Assembly: GCF_963678975.1 (NCBI RefSeq)
Contig: NC_089275.1
Coordinates: 12,307,682-12,371,681, forward strand
DNA length: 64,000 bases
DNA from: Dysidea avara
Taxonomy: Eukaryota > Porifera > Demospongiae > Dictyoceratida > Dysideidae
Reading direction: 5' to 3'
Each line of letters opens with the position of its first letter. Position 1 is the stretch's first letter. Shown one piece after another: positions 10,999 through 23,635 of this stretch. The notes under the pieces are model-generated. The model was not told the origin of the DNA, searched no databases, and saw nothing but the letters and a program-made list of their open reading frames with translations. Made by a program: the position numbers and the translations under genes.

Positions 10999-11175
10999 CA
11001 GTGGCGGATCCAGGGGGGGCACGGGGGGCACGTGCCCCACCCCCCCCCCTCCCTTAAAAATAATGTACGTATATAAGATCGAGATACTCTAATAAAGCAG
11101 TCAATCAGACTAATAAAGCAGTCACAGTGTTCATGGGGAAGTGTAGCTTACTTAGGAAGCTATAAATAGGATCAA

Positions 11176-11193
11176 GACACACGGTAGTGTGTC
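11176..11193 (-). terminator. 3'-terminal hairpin of Helitron-like copy 1
   Basis: Perfect 7-bp stem (GACACAC/GTGTGTC) with a 4-base loop, four bases from the element end. In Helitrons such a hairpin marks the rolling-circle termination site. It is conserved in copies 2 and 3. Confidence 0.65.
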
Positions 11194-11984
11194 GTGCGGC
11201 CCAAGAAGCCGGCGCGTAACACCCGTGAGTATATTGACAGGAAGAAAGAAAACGCAATTTTCGCACCTCCGTAGCTCTGTGCCTCCTTGATGAAACAAGA
11301 CGATTTTTGCTGTGGACATTCCCCACAACTGCAGTACTCCACATTCCAAATTTGAGCGAAATCGCTTCGCGCGTTCCCGAGATATGCGACTTCAAAAATT
11401 GGCTCAGTTTCTTCGTTTTTTTCTTCTTATTTTTCTTTTTCTTGTCGCACACTTACAAAAACTGCTATAAAACTCGCACACCATATCCGATTGCCTTGAA
11501 TTTGGCAAACAGAAGAGGGATATAAAGGCGCATCTAGGTACCAACATTGGCTGGAATACGATAAACAGGCAAAGAGTTATGAGCGATTATTCACGAAAAA
11601 TAACACCAATATGTTGTCACGCCTACAGGGTAAACCGCGTATGGGAAGAAGCTGAAAATCGGTGGGTGAATAGGTTAACTATTGAACCTCAAACCTTTTG
11701 TGGTTTGAAAGAAATCGAGCTAAAAACCAGGAAGATACAACGAAAAAACCAACAGTGTGTAACAAGTACGCAATCGAGATTAGCTAATAAAAAAACGACT
11801 GCTTGCCACGCCTACCAGATAAACCGCTTGGGGTAATGCTTTGAAAATCGTTGTACAGGTGGAGTAATCATCTTAGAAAGGCTCATCAATGGTGTAGAAG
11901 AATCAGACTTAAATCCACGGAGTTATAACACGAAATCCAACTTGATGCAGCAAGTGCGAGATCGAGATACTCTAATAGAGCAGT

Positions 11985-14321
11985 CATTCTAATAGAGCAG
12001 TCACCCTGAAGAGAATTCAAGAGATCAGCTAGAAATAAGAAACCTGTATAGAGATCAGCTACACACAAGTCACCCTGTAGAGAGATCAGCTAGAAGAAGT
12101 TACCTTGTATGGAGTTCATGCAACTATGGAAAGAGATAGTTCAGCTAGAAAAAATCACCTTGTAGAGTTCAGCTACAAAGAAACCACCATGTAGAGAGTT
12201 CAGCTACAAACAAATCGCCCTGTGGAGAGATCAATAGAAGAAGTTACCTTGCAGGGAGTTCAGCTACAAAGAAACCATCATGTAGAGAGTTCAGCTACAA
12301 ACAAATCTCCCTGTAGAGAGATCAGCTAGAAGAAGTTACCTTGTAGAGAGTTCAGCTTCAAACAAATCACCCTGTAGAAAGATCAGCTAGAAGAGGTCAC
12401 CTTGTAGAGAGTTATGTTACAAAAAAACCATCATGTAGAGAGCTCAGCTACAAACTAGTGACCTTGTAGAGACATCGGCTAGAAGAAGTTACCTTGTAGA
12501 GAGTTCAGCTACAAAGAAACCATTTTTTAAAGAGCTCAGCTGCAAACAAACCACCTGTACAGAATTCAGCTACAAATAAATCACCCTGTAGAAAGATGAG
12601 CAAGAAAAAGTTACCTTGTAGAGAGTTCAGTTACAAAGAAACCACCATGTAGAGAATTCAGCTACAAACTAGTGACCCTGTAAAGACATCAGCTAGAAGA
12701 AGTTACCTTGAGAGAGTTCAGCTACAAAGAAAGCATTATTTAAAGAGCTCAGCTGCAAACAAATCACCTATACAGAATTCAGCTACAAACAAATCACCAT
12801 GTAGAGAGATCAGCTAGAAGAAGTTAACTTGTAAAGAGTTCAGCTACAAAGAAACCATCATTTAGAGAGTTCAGCTTCAAATAAATCTCCCTGTAGAGAG
12901 ATCAGCTAGAAGAAGTTACCTTGTAGATAGTTCAGCTACAAACAAATCTCCCTGTAGAGAGATCAGCTAGAAGAAGTTACCTTGTAGATAGTTCAGCTAC
13001 AAAGAAAACACCATGTAGAGAGTTCAGCTGCACAGAAATCACCCTGTAGAAAATTCTGCCAGAAACAAATTGCCCCGTAGAAAGATCAGTTAGAAGAAGT
13101 TACCTTGTAGAGAGTTCAGCTACAAAGAAACCATTCTGTAAAGAGCTCTGCTGCAAACAAATCACCTGTACAGAATTCAGCTACAAACAAATCTCCCTGT
13201 AGAGAGATCAGCTAGAAGAAGTTACCTTGTAGAGAGTGAAGCTACAAACAAATCACCCTATTGAAAGATCAGCTAGAAGAAGTCATCTTGTAGAAAGTTC
13301 AGTTACAAAGAAACCACCATGTAGAGAGTTCAGCTACAAACTAGCTACCTTGTAGAGACATCAGCTAGAAAAATTACCTTGTAGAGAGTTCAGCTACAAA
13401 GAAACTATTCTGTAAAGAGCTCAGCTGCAAACAAATCACCTGTACAGAATTCAGCTACGAACAAATCATCCTGTAGAGAGATCAGCTAGAAGAAGTTACC
13501 TTGTAGATAGTTCAGCTACAAACAAATCACCCTGTAGAGAGATCAGCTAGAAGAAATTACCTTGTAGAGAGTTCAGCTACAAAGAAATTATCATGTAGAG
13601 AGTTTAGCTGCAAAGAAATCACCCTGTAGAAAATTCTGCTAGAAACAAATTGCCCTGTAGAAAGATCAGTTAGAAGAAGTTACCTTTTAGAGAGTTCAGC
13701 TACAAAGAAACCACCTGTACAGAATTCAGCTACAAACAAATCACCTGTACAGAATTCAGCTACAAACAAATCACCTGTAGAGAGTTCAGCTACAGACAAA
13801 CCTCCCTGTAGAGAGATCAGCTAGAAGAAGTTACCTTGTAGATAGTTCAGCTACAAACAAATCACCCTGTAGAAAGATCAGTTAGAAGAAGCTACTTTGT
13901 AGAGAGTTCAACTACAAAGAAACCATTCTGTAAAGAGCTCAGCTGCAAACAAATCACCTGTAAAGAATTCAGCTACAAACAAATCACCCTGTAGAGAGAT
14001 CAGCTAGAAGAAATTACCTTGTAGATAGTTCAGCTACAAACAAATCACCCTGTAGAAAGATCAGTTAGAAGAAGTTACTTTGTAGAGAGTTCAGCTACAA
14101 AGAAACCATTCTGTAAAGAGCTCAGCTGCAAACAAATCACCTATACAGAATTCAGCTACAAACAAATCACCCTGTAGAGAGATCAGGTAGAAGAAGTTAC
14201 CTTGTAGATAGTTCAGCTACAAAAAATCTCCCTGTAGAGAGATCAGCTAGAAGAAATTACCTTGTAGAGAGTTCAGCTACAAAGAAACCATCATGTAGAG
14301 AGTTCAGCTGCAAAGAAATCA
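11985..14321 (-). repeat. ~30-bp satellite array (copy 1)
   Basis: About 75 tandem subunits of 30-31 bp. On the plus strand they read GTTCAGCTACAAACAAATCA plus CCCTGTAGAGA, alternating with GATCAGCTAGAAGAAGTTAC plus CTTGTAGAGA. Subunit types recur in an ordered pattern. Each unit can fold through short GTAG/CTAC arms. No open frame of note. Confidence 0.9.
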
Positions 14322-14599
14322 CCACTGCCCAAATTTCAAGACAATAGCTCTTTCCACTCTGAAGTTATCAATTGTCAAAGTTGGCAAATTGGATGTGTGT
14401 GGAAGACCCCTTTTCGCAAATCCGATCACATATGTATTATATATATATAATTTGTACATTTACTGATAAAATATTTAAAGTATATACATCTACTTCATCT
14501 TTTCGTCTTCCTGTAGTAAAGAAAAAAACATAGGTTAAAAAAGTCCCAAAGCTGGCCATAGGCCGGCTTTGGGGTATACAAATACAAAAAGAAATGAAA

Positions 14600-14918
14600 T
14601 CTAATCCAAAACAGCCAAGCTGTAAAAAAAGTGTGCGGCCCTCAGAAAGGCTATGGTGAAAAAAGATGTGAAATCCAAGGTGGCGGCCAAGAAATGGCTG
14701 TGATGGTAGGTTAATGGTAAAAATTTTAATAACGACAATTCAGGTGAATTTTTGTGCTGCTTCACAAAATTTACCTGAATTGTCATTATTAAAATTTTTA
14801 CCATTAACCTACCATCACAGCCATTTCTTGGCCGCCACCTTGGATTTCACATCTTTTTTCACCATAGCCTTTCTGAGGGCCGCACACTTTTTTTACAGCT
14901 TGGCTGTTTTGGATTAGA
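14600..14918. repeat. Palindromic 5' end of Helitron-like copy 1
   Basis: A near-perfect inverted repeat with arms of about 150 bp meeting in a short centre near 14750-14762. It reads almost the same on both strands, so open frames of 67 codons appear on both strands; these are mirror products, not genes. Confidence 0.9.
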
Positions 14919-15065
14919 TTTTATTTTACATAACATACGTGATATAATATATTTGGTAAAGGATAACTAGCTATTATTGTTGTGACCTTTTTTTTTTTTT
15001 TTTGCTCTTCAACTTTTTTCAGCAAGGTGCCCCCCCCCTCTTTCCAGACTCTGGATCCGCCCCTG

Positions 15066-15390
15066 CTCAGGTAGCTCATTCCACAGTTTGGTAGCGGAGG
15101 GTAGGAAAGAGTTAGCAAAAGTTTCAGTTCTGATTGAAGGGATGATGTAATGACAAGGGTGTCCTCGTGTAACTGTAGTTAGTGGCAGCAAGTTTACAGT
15201 GGTTTCAACAAATTCTTTTTCAATTTTGTAGAACAAAATCAGTTTTAGGTAATTTCGTCTACTTGCTAATGTGGACCAAGATAGATGATTCATCATGTTT
15301 GTGACACTGCTATACCAAAAATTGTCATTCATTACAAAGCGTGCCATACTACGTTGTATCTTCTCTATTTGATAAGTTTGGCATTGTAGA
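15066..15390 (-). mobile_element. LINE polymerase C-terminal remnant (proximal half of a split copy)
   Basis: The minus strand reads YQIEKIQRSMARFVMND, then SWSTLASRRNYLKL, and later SFLPSATKLWNELPE. These are hallmark blocks of the C-terminal region of CR1/RTE-like LINE ORFs. The frame is interrupted after NELPE by the MITE at 10999-15065 and continues at 10998. The RT core is not present here. Confidence 0.7.
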
Positions 15391-18300
15391 AAGTATCAGT
15401 GTATTTGAGTCAAAATGGTTGTAATTGATAGGAAAATTGATGGGTGTACAAGAGCTACAAGGATGCCTCTGATGTTATATGATGTTGAGGTTTTGCAATT
15501 AAGTGAGATGTGGGTACCCTTTGAAGAATTGAATGATAAACGAGATGTATATACTCTAGGGAGATAAGTTGTCTAAATCGTTTTGGAGGCATTGTTGATC
15601 ATCAAGCTAGTTACTTGATATGCGACTGGGCCTGCGAAAATATGGCATGTAGGCACATGATTTTTGCCCACGTTTTCAAACGTCCATCACTCATAACTTT
15701 TTACAACATTATGCTATTGCAATGCAATTTTCAGCTTTTGGTACACATTTAATTAGCTTTATGACACAGCTTGGCAGTATTCATTAAGAGTATGGCTAAG
15801 GCCAGAAATGACCCCAAATCTTTCCTATGGAATTTCTTACTTAACTGAAGTTTCTACTATCTATCTAACCAACTGATGCCTTCAGCCAAGCAAAACTCAA
15901 ACAATTTAAGGCTACAGGCTTGATTTTTTTACTGTTTGATGTCGCTTCGTCAAAAGACATGACCTTTGTCAACCGCAGCACATACAATACAGTAGATGCA
16001 TCGTGGACTTACCTCAGTCCTTCTTTGTGTTCCAGTTCTTTTCACTGACAATGCAAGGTGTCAATTCGCAGTAGTGCAATGTGCAATACAGGTTTGTTGT
16101 GGCTGTGGTGGTAGCTATTACACTTATTCGTAGTGATTGCAGAGATACTTCTCGTACTGCTCCAAAGTCTACAGAACATCATCCCATTCTCCCAACTTCT
16201 AGTATATTTCTCCTGGTCCCTGAGATTTTGAGACACTGGAAAATGGTTAATAATTTTTAAGTATACAGGTTTGTTAGTATGTTTCTCGAGTCAGACCTCA
16301 TCTACAAAGGAGCATTGTCACTATTTCATATTTTCAATATGCTAATAAATACAGACAGACCAATAAGGGTGTGTGGTCATGGTTTTTAAATTCTTTGGCC
16401 CTTTTCTGTTTCACCTTATTGTTAGCTAGGTAAAGTAATCTTCTTTAAGTCTCCAGTTCCTGTTTGTCAGGTTAGATTAATCCAAAGGCTGCAGCACATG
16501 TTGCTGTCAGACCTTCAGTGCTGGCCACTCTAAAGCTTTAATAATAACAGTAATAAAAAGTAAATTGTTAAGAGGTGTGGTCTCTGCACTTGATTGTTAT
16601 TATTTAACCAAGATCGATAATGAGTGTGGTCTCAAACTTATCATGAAGTTACAGATATCTACAAGGTGTTCAGCACTTCTAAGTGCTTTAAATAATTTTG
16701 TGGTGTCAAAATAAACTGCATACGGAAAGTGCTGATGCAAAAAAATTAATGCCTTTCATTGCATGAAGATAATGATCAGCCCGATTAAAGATGCAAGGAA
16801 CAGAGGGCATACACTCGTTTGAACTCCTAAAGGCACATGTCATTGGTGATTTTGTAATTGTGGCATAATATGATGGCCATGCACTGATTTGTTTGGCCTC
16901 CAGCCTTGCAAATGTGGTCAGGCAGGCAGGCAGGCAACACTCACAACCAGCACCAAAGTAACTGGCTATTTAGTTACATCAGCATCATTCTTTGTGGGGT
17001 GAAAGTAGTGTACCAGTGCTCTGGATACCCAGCACAAGCATCAGCAAACTGTTATCAATTTGCTCAGTTTATAATAGAAGGAAAAATTAAGTTGGAATAG
17101 GGATCATAGAATCATAGGGATCATACTACTAATGGAAATTTAGTCCCTGTACTACAGTCTATACACGTGACCAAATAATGGATTAAACCTCCTTTAGTAT
17201 ATATATCAACAGGTAGAAGCAACCTCTCTTGTTTCAGACCTTTGGTAATCTGGTTATCACGTGGCATCACATGACTTCAAGCTTGCATAACTTAATTTCA
17301 AAGTAATGATCAGGGTTTTTCCACTATTTAGTAGGGACCTACATACCCTGAACCAAACCCCTTTAACTCCCTCTCTCCTACTACGGCACCACCCATTTCA
17401 CACAATGCGTCAACTGATTTGTGACAGCTGTTGTTAAGAGAGCGATTAGGTGGGTAAACACAAGGATCTACTTTCACTGCTGCTGCTGCTGCTGATGCTG
17501 CTGCGGCTGCTGCTGCTGCTTCGGCTGCTGCTGCGGCTGCTGCTGCTGCTTCGGCTGCTGCTGCTGCTGTGGCTGCTGCTGCTGCTGCTGTGGCTGCTGC
17601 TGCTGCTGCTGCGGCTGCTGCTGCTGCTGCTGCTGTTGCTGTGTATAATGCTGCAACTGAGTGCCTGTCTCTCCAGCTTGACTGGTTTTTTGGTTTTGTG
17701 CCCACATTTACCTACTTAGTTATTGACATAATAATTGTGTTGTTTGTCTCCACCTTTCCATTGGCCTAATGCATAGCATTCAGCTCAGCATTACAATAAA
17801 TCACAATAGTAAAGAGTACTTACTAATAAAACATAAAACATGCAAAGAAATATCTTCTTGCCTGCTTTATACTTTTCTATCTAACTATCTTACATGGATT
17901 CTTTAGCTAGTATACTCAGTGGTGCAGTTCAGTGGGCATTTATAAACAGATCATGCACTGATTAAGCTGAAGTTTCCTTGTTCTTGGTACCTTACAAAGC
18001 CAATTACCAGTTTTCACTCTCAAAATACACATATTCAAAGTTTTCCAACCACACCCTGTTTAAGTGAACAATGCTTTTAAAAACCTTATTTTCATTAGGC
18101 CATAAATTTTCACTGATCAAAAGTGTTCTTTTTGCTACTCATTTGTACATGGATGTAGACAGATATTCACACACAGCTGCATACACAGTTTTTATACTTT
18201 GGGAAAGCAAGCATGCTTCTATTCATCAATTATTGTATCACTAGATTATAGAACAACTTTACACTCAGTTCATTAGCACACTGCAATATGTTTGCAGTCA

Positions 18301-18553
18301 CTAAGAGCACATGAATATAACTAGCACAACATTTTGACAGCACATGAGAGTGTATACTGTGATCATCAATAATTATTTTACACTATCAAATGTTTTAACT
18401 CTATTTTGTAGTGTATAGTAAACACAGATAAAACCTGGCTCTTATTAACACAACAATCTCTCTATTTATATACAACCCCAACATTACCATAGTTTTCTAA
18501 CACAACCATAAATAATATCTATATGCAATTATAAAAGGCTATATTATATATAG
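15391..18553. other. Noncoding stretch upstream of the ankyrin fragment
   Basis: No gene supported. A partial MITE of the TGTGACC family starts near 15619 (CGACTGGGCCTGCGAAAAT). A CTG-rich microsatellite lies at 17477-17642. I searched by eye for the missing 5' exons of the ankyrin fragment at 18554 (ANK consensus TPLHxA) and found none here. Confidence 0.4.
17477..17642. repeat. (CTG)n-type trinucleotide repeat
   Basis: About 55 triplets, mainly GCTGCT with GCG, TCG and TGG interruptions. Frames through it read as poly-Leu or poly-Ala on plus and poly-Gln/Pro or poly-Ala on minus. None has splice or family support as a real protein. Confidence 0.9.
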
Positions 18554-18652
18554 GGTGGCGATCTTCCTTTACATATTGCTTCAAGTAATGGTCACAATGA
18601 AGTGGTTGAAGTTTTAATCAAAGCTGGAAGTGATATTTATTATACCAACAAT
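18554..18652 (+). CDS. Ankyrin-repeat exon (paralogue fragment)
   Basis: 33 codons, phase 0, flanked by ATATAG and GTGAGT. It carries PLHIASSNGHNEVVEVLIKAG and is very similar to the exon at 60427-60525. Confidence 0.85.
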
Positions 18653-18827
18653 GTGAGTTACCAATAAAATGTGAAGCACCTTAAGTTAGCTATCATTTTC
18701 TCCTAAATCATTTATAATTCTAATTAGAAAAGTTATTAGTTTCTGAAAAGTGAGAGTGCTTCATGTGCCCTCATTTTCACATTATTCAGTCACAATCACA
18801 TACCAATGTTTCTTCTATTTTGTATAG

Positions 18828-18929
18828 AAAGCCAGAACAGCCATTCAAGAAGCAATAGACTGTGAAAGATGGAATATCGTACATTATTTTGTGAAGGAAG
18901 TAAAAATGGATATTAAAAATCTAGACCAG
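18828..18929 (+). CDS. Degenerate ankyrin exon (paralogue fragment)
   Basis: 34 codons, phase 0, flanked by TATAG and GTATGA. It ends in KNLDQ like its counterpart at 60734-60835. Confidence 0.8.
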
Positions 18930-21178
18930 GTATGATGTAGCACAAATAAATTTCAGTAGTGTGGTTCATGTGACTAATTATTGAACATAAAAACTGTAAT
19001 GCTTGATACATTCATATTGTGTCCAAGGCCAAAGGAGATGGTCCGGTTAGTCAGGCCTGAGCCGGACCAATAATCTGGAGCTGGACCAACTAGCTGACCA
19101 GCTTGAATTATTATTACTCTCATGCAATCTATGGACGATCATATCTACACGTTCATTTTACAGATGTTGTTGAAACTACATGACACAAGTAGTTGCCTAC
19201 AGTTTCTCAGCCTAACTAAAGTACAAAACTACATGTATATTTCCTGACAGCAGTACAACATAGCGTTCGCATCATTTTTTACAGTAATTATTGTGAGTTC
19301 TATATGTATCACGTGTGCTGACAGTTGGCATGTGGGAGTTATCACGTGTACGGCAGGTGCCTTCTTTGATTCTAAATCAGCACACTTAAATCACAGTTCA
19401 ATCTTCACAAAATAATCATTAGTATTTCTTGGCTTGTCATTCTTGGCTTCTTTTACTGGGCGAAGGGCTGGCATTGACAAACTACAGTAGGTGCTTCATT
19501 CCGTGGCAGGAAGCTGTACACCCATATGTCACATGGTGGTCATCTGGATAAGTAAAAATCAGTCCTCTTCAACTACCACTCATGCAGTAGAGATAGTGAG
19601 CAAACTCTCAGTCTCACCCCACTTTATGCCATTTTTGAATAGTGATTATCTCATGATTGTCCACTAGTATATTTACGTGATGATCCATTCACTTCATCAT
19701 GCACTCTTCCAGACAAACCAGTGTAGTATACTGCATTATTGTAGCTGTGTGAATTCACTGTGTACAGCTAGCTAGCTGCCTAATTGTAAACAATAAATTA
19801 ATTATAGGCTATTCCATAAGGGGGCCATTCTACATGGGTTCCCTGTGAAATTTAGGAGGAAAGTTGCAAGTCATTGCTAGTTTTATTTGCTTTTAGCATC
19901 ACTTTTAAGACATTTTCAAACCTTTAAATTGCAAGAATTCTGCAGCTTCTGGGGATTGCACTCCCAGATCCCTTGAACGTCTACTATAACTAGCTAACTA
20001 TACAGCCATATATAGCAAGTCTCACGTTGCGTCCCCTGTATATGCCAGCTAGGTCTACAATTGCCTATCTATCATTATAGTACAGAAAGTCTGAAGAACA
20101 ACAAGGTAAAGGCTAATTTATATAGCTAGCTAGCAGTAAAATATCACTAAAATTGCATATCTGAGTGTCTAATTTTCAAAAAAAAATTTGGGGGTGGACA
20201 GGGGTGGGGGCATGCCCCACACCCTCCTAGAATGCTTGTGCTTTGCACTTCACAGAGTGTGCTTCACATACTGTACAGCAACTCCTCTCTTATTGGAAAC
20301 ACCATGTATGTATGTAGTAGCAATTTCAACATAGCTATACAATGGCCTGACCAACTCAATTTTTCCTCCTCCGGCCCTGTGTGTTGTACTCTTTCATTGC
20401 AATATCATCAATACTCTTTGGTTTTTAAATTACCTTCTCCGTTGGCATTTCTTCACCTAGTATACTCCCTGGAGTGACTGCAGAAATAGAGCAAAAACAA
20501 GCACTTCTCCTGTGGCTGAAACTACAATTATACTAGCAAGCATGAAACTATTGAGATGCTGTAATAGAACAGTCACACAATACTTGGATGAACCTTGGTC
20601 TTTTACTCTAGTGTTACACAAGGAGTATTTGAGAGACAGAAGAAGTGGGAATATGGAGACTGCATTAGCAAGGTAGAGCAGGCTTCTTTTACTCCTCTTG
20701 TGTTTACAACTACTGGGGTATGAGAAAAGAGGCAATAGTTTTCTATAGACATCTGGCTGACCTACTGTCCCGCCGAAGTTCAACTGCGTATAGCCGTACT
20801 CTGGCCTGGATGAGGTGCACACTGTCTTTTTCACTGTTGAGCTCTGCGACAGTGTGTATCCATGGTAGCAGGTCCATCTCACTTTGATCAGCTGATGTCT
20901 CTCCAGAGATGGGCTGCTTTGATGGGCACAGGGACTACTACTGTTTTATCTTCTTCTAACAGTTGTCCAGCACATGCCAACTGGTGCTGGGGGTGGTGGC
21001 AAGGGCCAACCATCTAGCCTGGGAAAAAAGAATCTGAGAGATACCTTCAAGATAATTTTATTATACCAATATATTATTACCTGAAATTTTTCTTGGTTAG
21101 TTTTGCTAATTATTATAATTTATTAGCATTAATACACTTGCAAGAACAATGTCTAATTGCACATGAAATGCTAATTTT
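18930..21178. other. Intronic noncoding DNA
   Basis: Part of the 11.4-kb intron. A dispersed-repeat signature GGGGGCATGCCCCACACCCTCCTAG lies near 20200-20230, related to 39825 and 46610. A 141-codon open frame on the minus strand (20882-20457) has no recognisable family or supporting splice context. Confidence 0.35.
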
Positions 21179-22443
21179 TTATATACCAAAACAGCCAACT
21201 GTGAAAAATGGTATGGCTCCAAAAACAGCCAAGGTGTGAGATCAAAGGAGGAAGCCAGGAAATGGCTGCTAGGATGTTAATGCCAATCATTCGTAAAATC
21301 AAAGGTGGTGACCAAGAAATGGCCGCAATGATGTTAATAACAAAATGACTGACATTAACATCATTGCAGCCATTTCTTAGCATTTCACAACTTTTCATCT
21401 TGGCTATATTGGGGCTTCACCCTTTTTCACAACTAGGCTGTTTGGTATAGATGTCACTTCTCCTTGTTAAAAGCCAACATATGGCTAGCTTTAGGGCTTT
21501 CTTTTTACTTGCCTTTTTTCTTTACTATATACAGGAATTACAAAAGTGCAGATTATTCTGTTTGTGGTCTACTTTATTACTATACAAAGTGTATGTCCAT
21601 TTAAAGAATTTATAATTTACTGCAAAATTATCACATGAGCTCTCTACAGCATGACTTTTTCGTATCTGAACTCTCTGTAGGGTAAATTGTAAGTTGTAAC
21701 ATAGCTCAACTCTCTACATGGTGAAATGATTGCAACGAAGTCTCAACAATGTAACTAGCAACTCAACATGGAAACTTGATTCTCTACAGGGTGAATTGTA
21801 ATGTAGCTGAACTCTCTACTGGGTTACTTGTTTGTAGCTCTCTATAAAGGGTTACTTGTTTGTAGCTAAACTCTCTACAGGATGACTTTTTATGCTGCTG
21901 AGCTCTCTACTTGGTGACTTGATTGTATGTAGCTGAAATCCCTACAGGGCGACTTGCAATGTTGCTGAATTCTCTACAGGATGACGTAGTTGATCTCCAT
22001 ACAGAGTTACTTTTTGTGGTTATAGGAAGCAACACTCTCTACATGGTACATGGTAACTTGTTTGTAACTGATCTCTCTACACAATCACTTGTTTGTAGCT
22101 TGGGTGACTTGCTTGTAACTGAACTCTCTACGTTTGTAGCTAAACTCTCTGCAGGGTGACTTGTTAACCTCTATAAGGTGACTTATTATGTACAGGTAGC
22201 TGAACTTTCTACAGGGTGACTTGTTTGTCCCTACAGGCCAGGGTGACTTGTTTGTCTCTACAGGCCGGGGTTACTTGGTTGTAGCTAAACTCTCTACAGG
22301 AAAACTTGATTGGAGCTAAACTCTCTACAAGATGACTGCTAGTAGCTGAGTTCTCCATATGTTGACTTTTTTGTAGCTGAACTGTCTACAGAGTGACTTA
22401 TTTGTAGCTGAACTCTCTATAGGGTGACTTGTTTGTATCTGTA
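21179..22443 (+). mobile_element. Helitron-like element, copy 4 (old, truncated)
   Basis: It opens with ACCAAAACAGCC and a diverged palindrome (about 21183-21440, closing GGCTGTTTGGTAT). A CTTTAC...CAGGAA segment like that of copies 2 and 3 follows, then an eroded ~30-bp satellite array (about 21640-22443). The 3' block and terminal hairpin are missing. The shared order of palindrome, linker and satellite shows that the palindrome is an integral part of the family. Confidence 0.6.
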
Positions 22444-22599
22444 GCAGTACTGAGTCATATAGATATGGCACGATATGAGCATATTGAGCCATATATGTCT
22501 AACTTTCAATATCTGTTCAGATTTGTGAATTTACTTGAATCATTACCTCACATCTTAACCATATAGAGTTTTACCCATACATAGAGTAATAAGCTCCTG

Positions 22600-22945
22600 G
22601 TTCAGACAATCAAATCACTCTGTAGAGAGCTCAGCTACCAACAAGTCACTCTACAGATAGTTCAGGTACATCATAAGTCATTCTGTAGAGAGTTCAACTA
22701 AGTTATGAATCACCCTATAAAGATTTCAGCTAGCAAAAAGCCAGCCTTTAGAGAGTTCAGCTGTGGTACAAGTCATCCTGTATAAAGATCAGCTCCTAGA
22801 AAATCCCTATGTAGAGAGTTCAATTGTGATTGTAAGTCACTCTGCAGAGAGTTCAACAAAAAACAAGTCATCCTGTAGAGAGTTCGACCACAAACAAGTC
22901 ACCCTGTAGCGAGTTCAGCTACAACCATGTCACCCTGTAGAGAGT
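22600..22945 (-). repeat. ~30-bp satellite fragment, opposite orientation
   Basis: About ten diverged subunits of the Helitron-associated satellite (plus-strand TGTAGAGAGTTCAGCTA type), oriented opposite to copy 4 next to it. Confidence 0.7.
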
Positions 22946-23135
22946 AGTAGGTTACAATAGGTTACAGTAGGTTACAACAGGTTATGAAGGGTTACAACAG
23001 GTTACGGTAGGTTACAATGGGTTACAACAGGTTATGAAGGGTTACAACAGGTTACGGTAGGTTACAATGGGTTACAACAGGTTACAGCAGGTTACAACAG
23101 GTTACAGTGGGTTACAGTAGGTTACGGTTGTAGGA
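22946..23135. repeat. GGTTACAACA decamer minisatellite
   Basis: Tandem ~10-11-bp units of the form GGTTACARYA. The complementary orientation (GTAACC) appears at 23553-23632 and 27890-28785. Confidence 0.85.
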
Positions 23136-23552
23136 TCCCATTTTGTCAGCAATAAGGGAACAACTATCCTTTGATACCAATTCTGTACCCACCTCACCCA
23201 AATGGAGAAAATTTACCCTCCATTGCTACAGGATAATTATTTTAATTATGGCTACAGCTGTTGATGACAGAATCGATCCTGTATACAGCAATGACATCCC
23301 TTTATTGTTATATATTCCACTGTCATCATTGTGGCAACAAATTTTAGTAGAAGAGCATGATCATGCAGTACAATCAGGACCATGGCCATATTCATGCAAA
23401 CTGCTAACTGGGTAAATGTGTCCAAAAAAAATAGTGCTACCATAACTCATTTGCTATAGTAACCCCGCAGTAACTTTTTGCAACCCTGCACTGTACCTTA
23501 TCAGAACCTGTAAACTATGTACAGCAATTTTGTACACATGCTTTAAATCCTC

Positions 23553-23632
23553 TATCATATTGTTGTAATCTACCATAACCTGCTGTAACCCACTGTAACC
23601 TGTTACAACCCACTGTAACTTGCTGTAATTAC
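23553..23632. repeat. TAACCTGCTG minisatellite, short block
   Basis: Units of the GTAACC type directly abut the 5' end of Helitron-like copy 2. They probably form one ancestral array with 27890-28785 that later insertions split. Confidence 0.65.
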
Positions 23633-23635
23633 CTA

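Larger units (their letters stand above)
11172..14918 (-). mobile_element. Helitron-like non-autonomous element, copy 1
   Basis: In element orientation (minus) it begins TCTAATCCAAAACAGCC within a 319-bp palindrome (14918-14600). It then has a GCCGGC-centred hairpin (14547-14577), a short MITE fragment (about 14322-14429), a ~30-bp satellite array (14321-11985) and a 3' block of diverged ~150-bp repeats. It ends in hairpin GACACAC-TACC-GTGTGTC (11193-11176) plus TTGA. The host MITE resumes on both sides as ...AATAGGA / TTTTATTT. By comparison with 39230-39250 this is an empty-site junction between A and T with no duplication. A 5' TC, a 3' hairpin and an A/T target are Helitron hallmarks; the TTGA end departs from canonical CTRR. 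No Rep/helicase is encoded. Confidence 0.7.
10999..15065. mobile_element. hAT-like MITE (CAGTGGCGGATCC ends) carrying a nested Helitron-like element
   Basis: The left end CAGTGGCGGATCCAGG (10999) mirrors the right end GGATCCGCCCCTG (to 15065). Both are followed inward by G/C-homopolymer runs. CTCAG is duplicated at 10994-10998 and 15066-15070, a 5-bp target duplication (6 bp if one more base is allowed). The MITE proper is 10999-11171 plus 14919-15065, about 320 bp; the rest is the nested element 11172-14918. The left arm carries the subterminal motif GATACTCTAATAAAGCAGTCA, shared with the MITE at 39062-39378. The MITE splits a LINE reading frame. Confidence 0.75.

Noticed and set aside
11985-14321. 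Regular ~30-bp repeats that at first glance resemble a CRISPR array
   Set aside because: The units abut with no unique spacers, run for kilobases and lie in a eukaryotic transposon-like element; it is a satellite.
14601-14917. 67-codon frames on both strands over the palindrome, similar to one at 51610-51804
   Set aside because: They are mirror images produced by the inverted repeat and differ between copies by stops and shifts.
17328-17719. Poly-Ala, poly-Leu and poly-Gln frames
   Set aside because: They arise from the CTG repeat read in different frames; no flanking conserved sequence or splice support.
20457-20882. 141-codon minus-strand frame
   Set aside because: No recognisable domain; AT-rich flanks without splice or start context. 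Left as unassigned intronic DNA.
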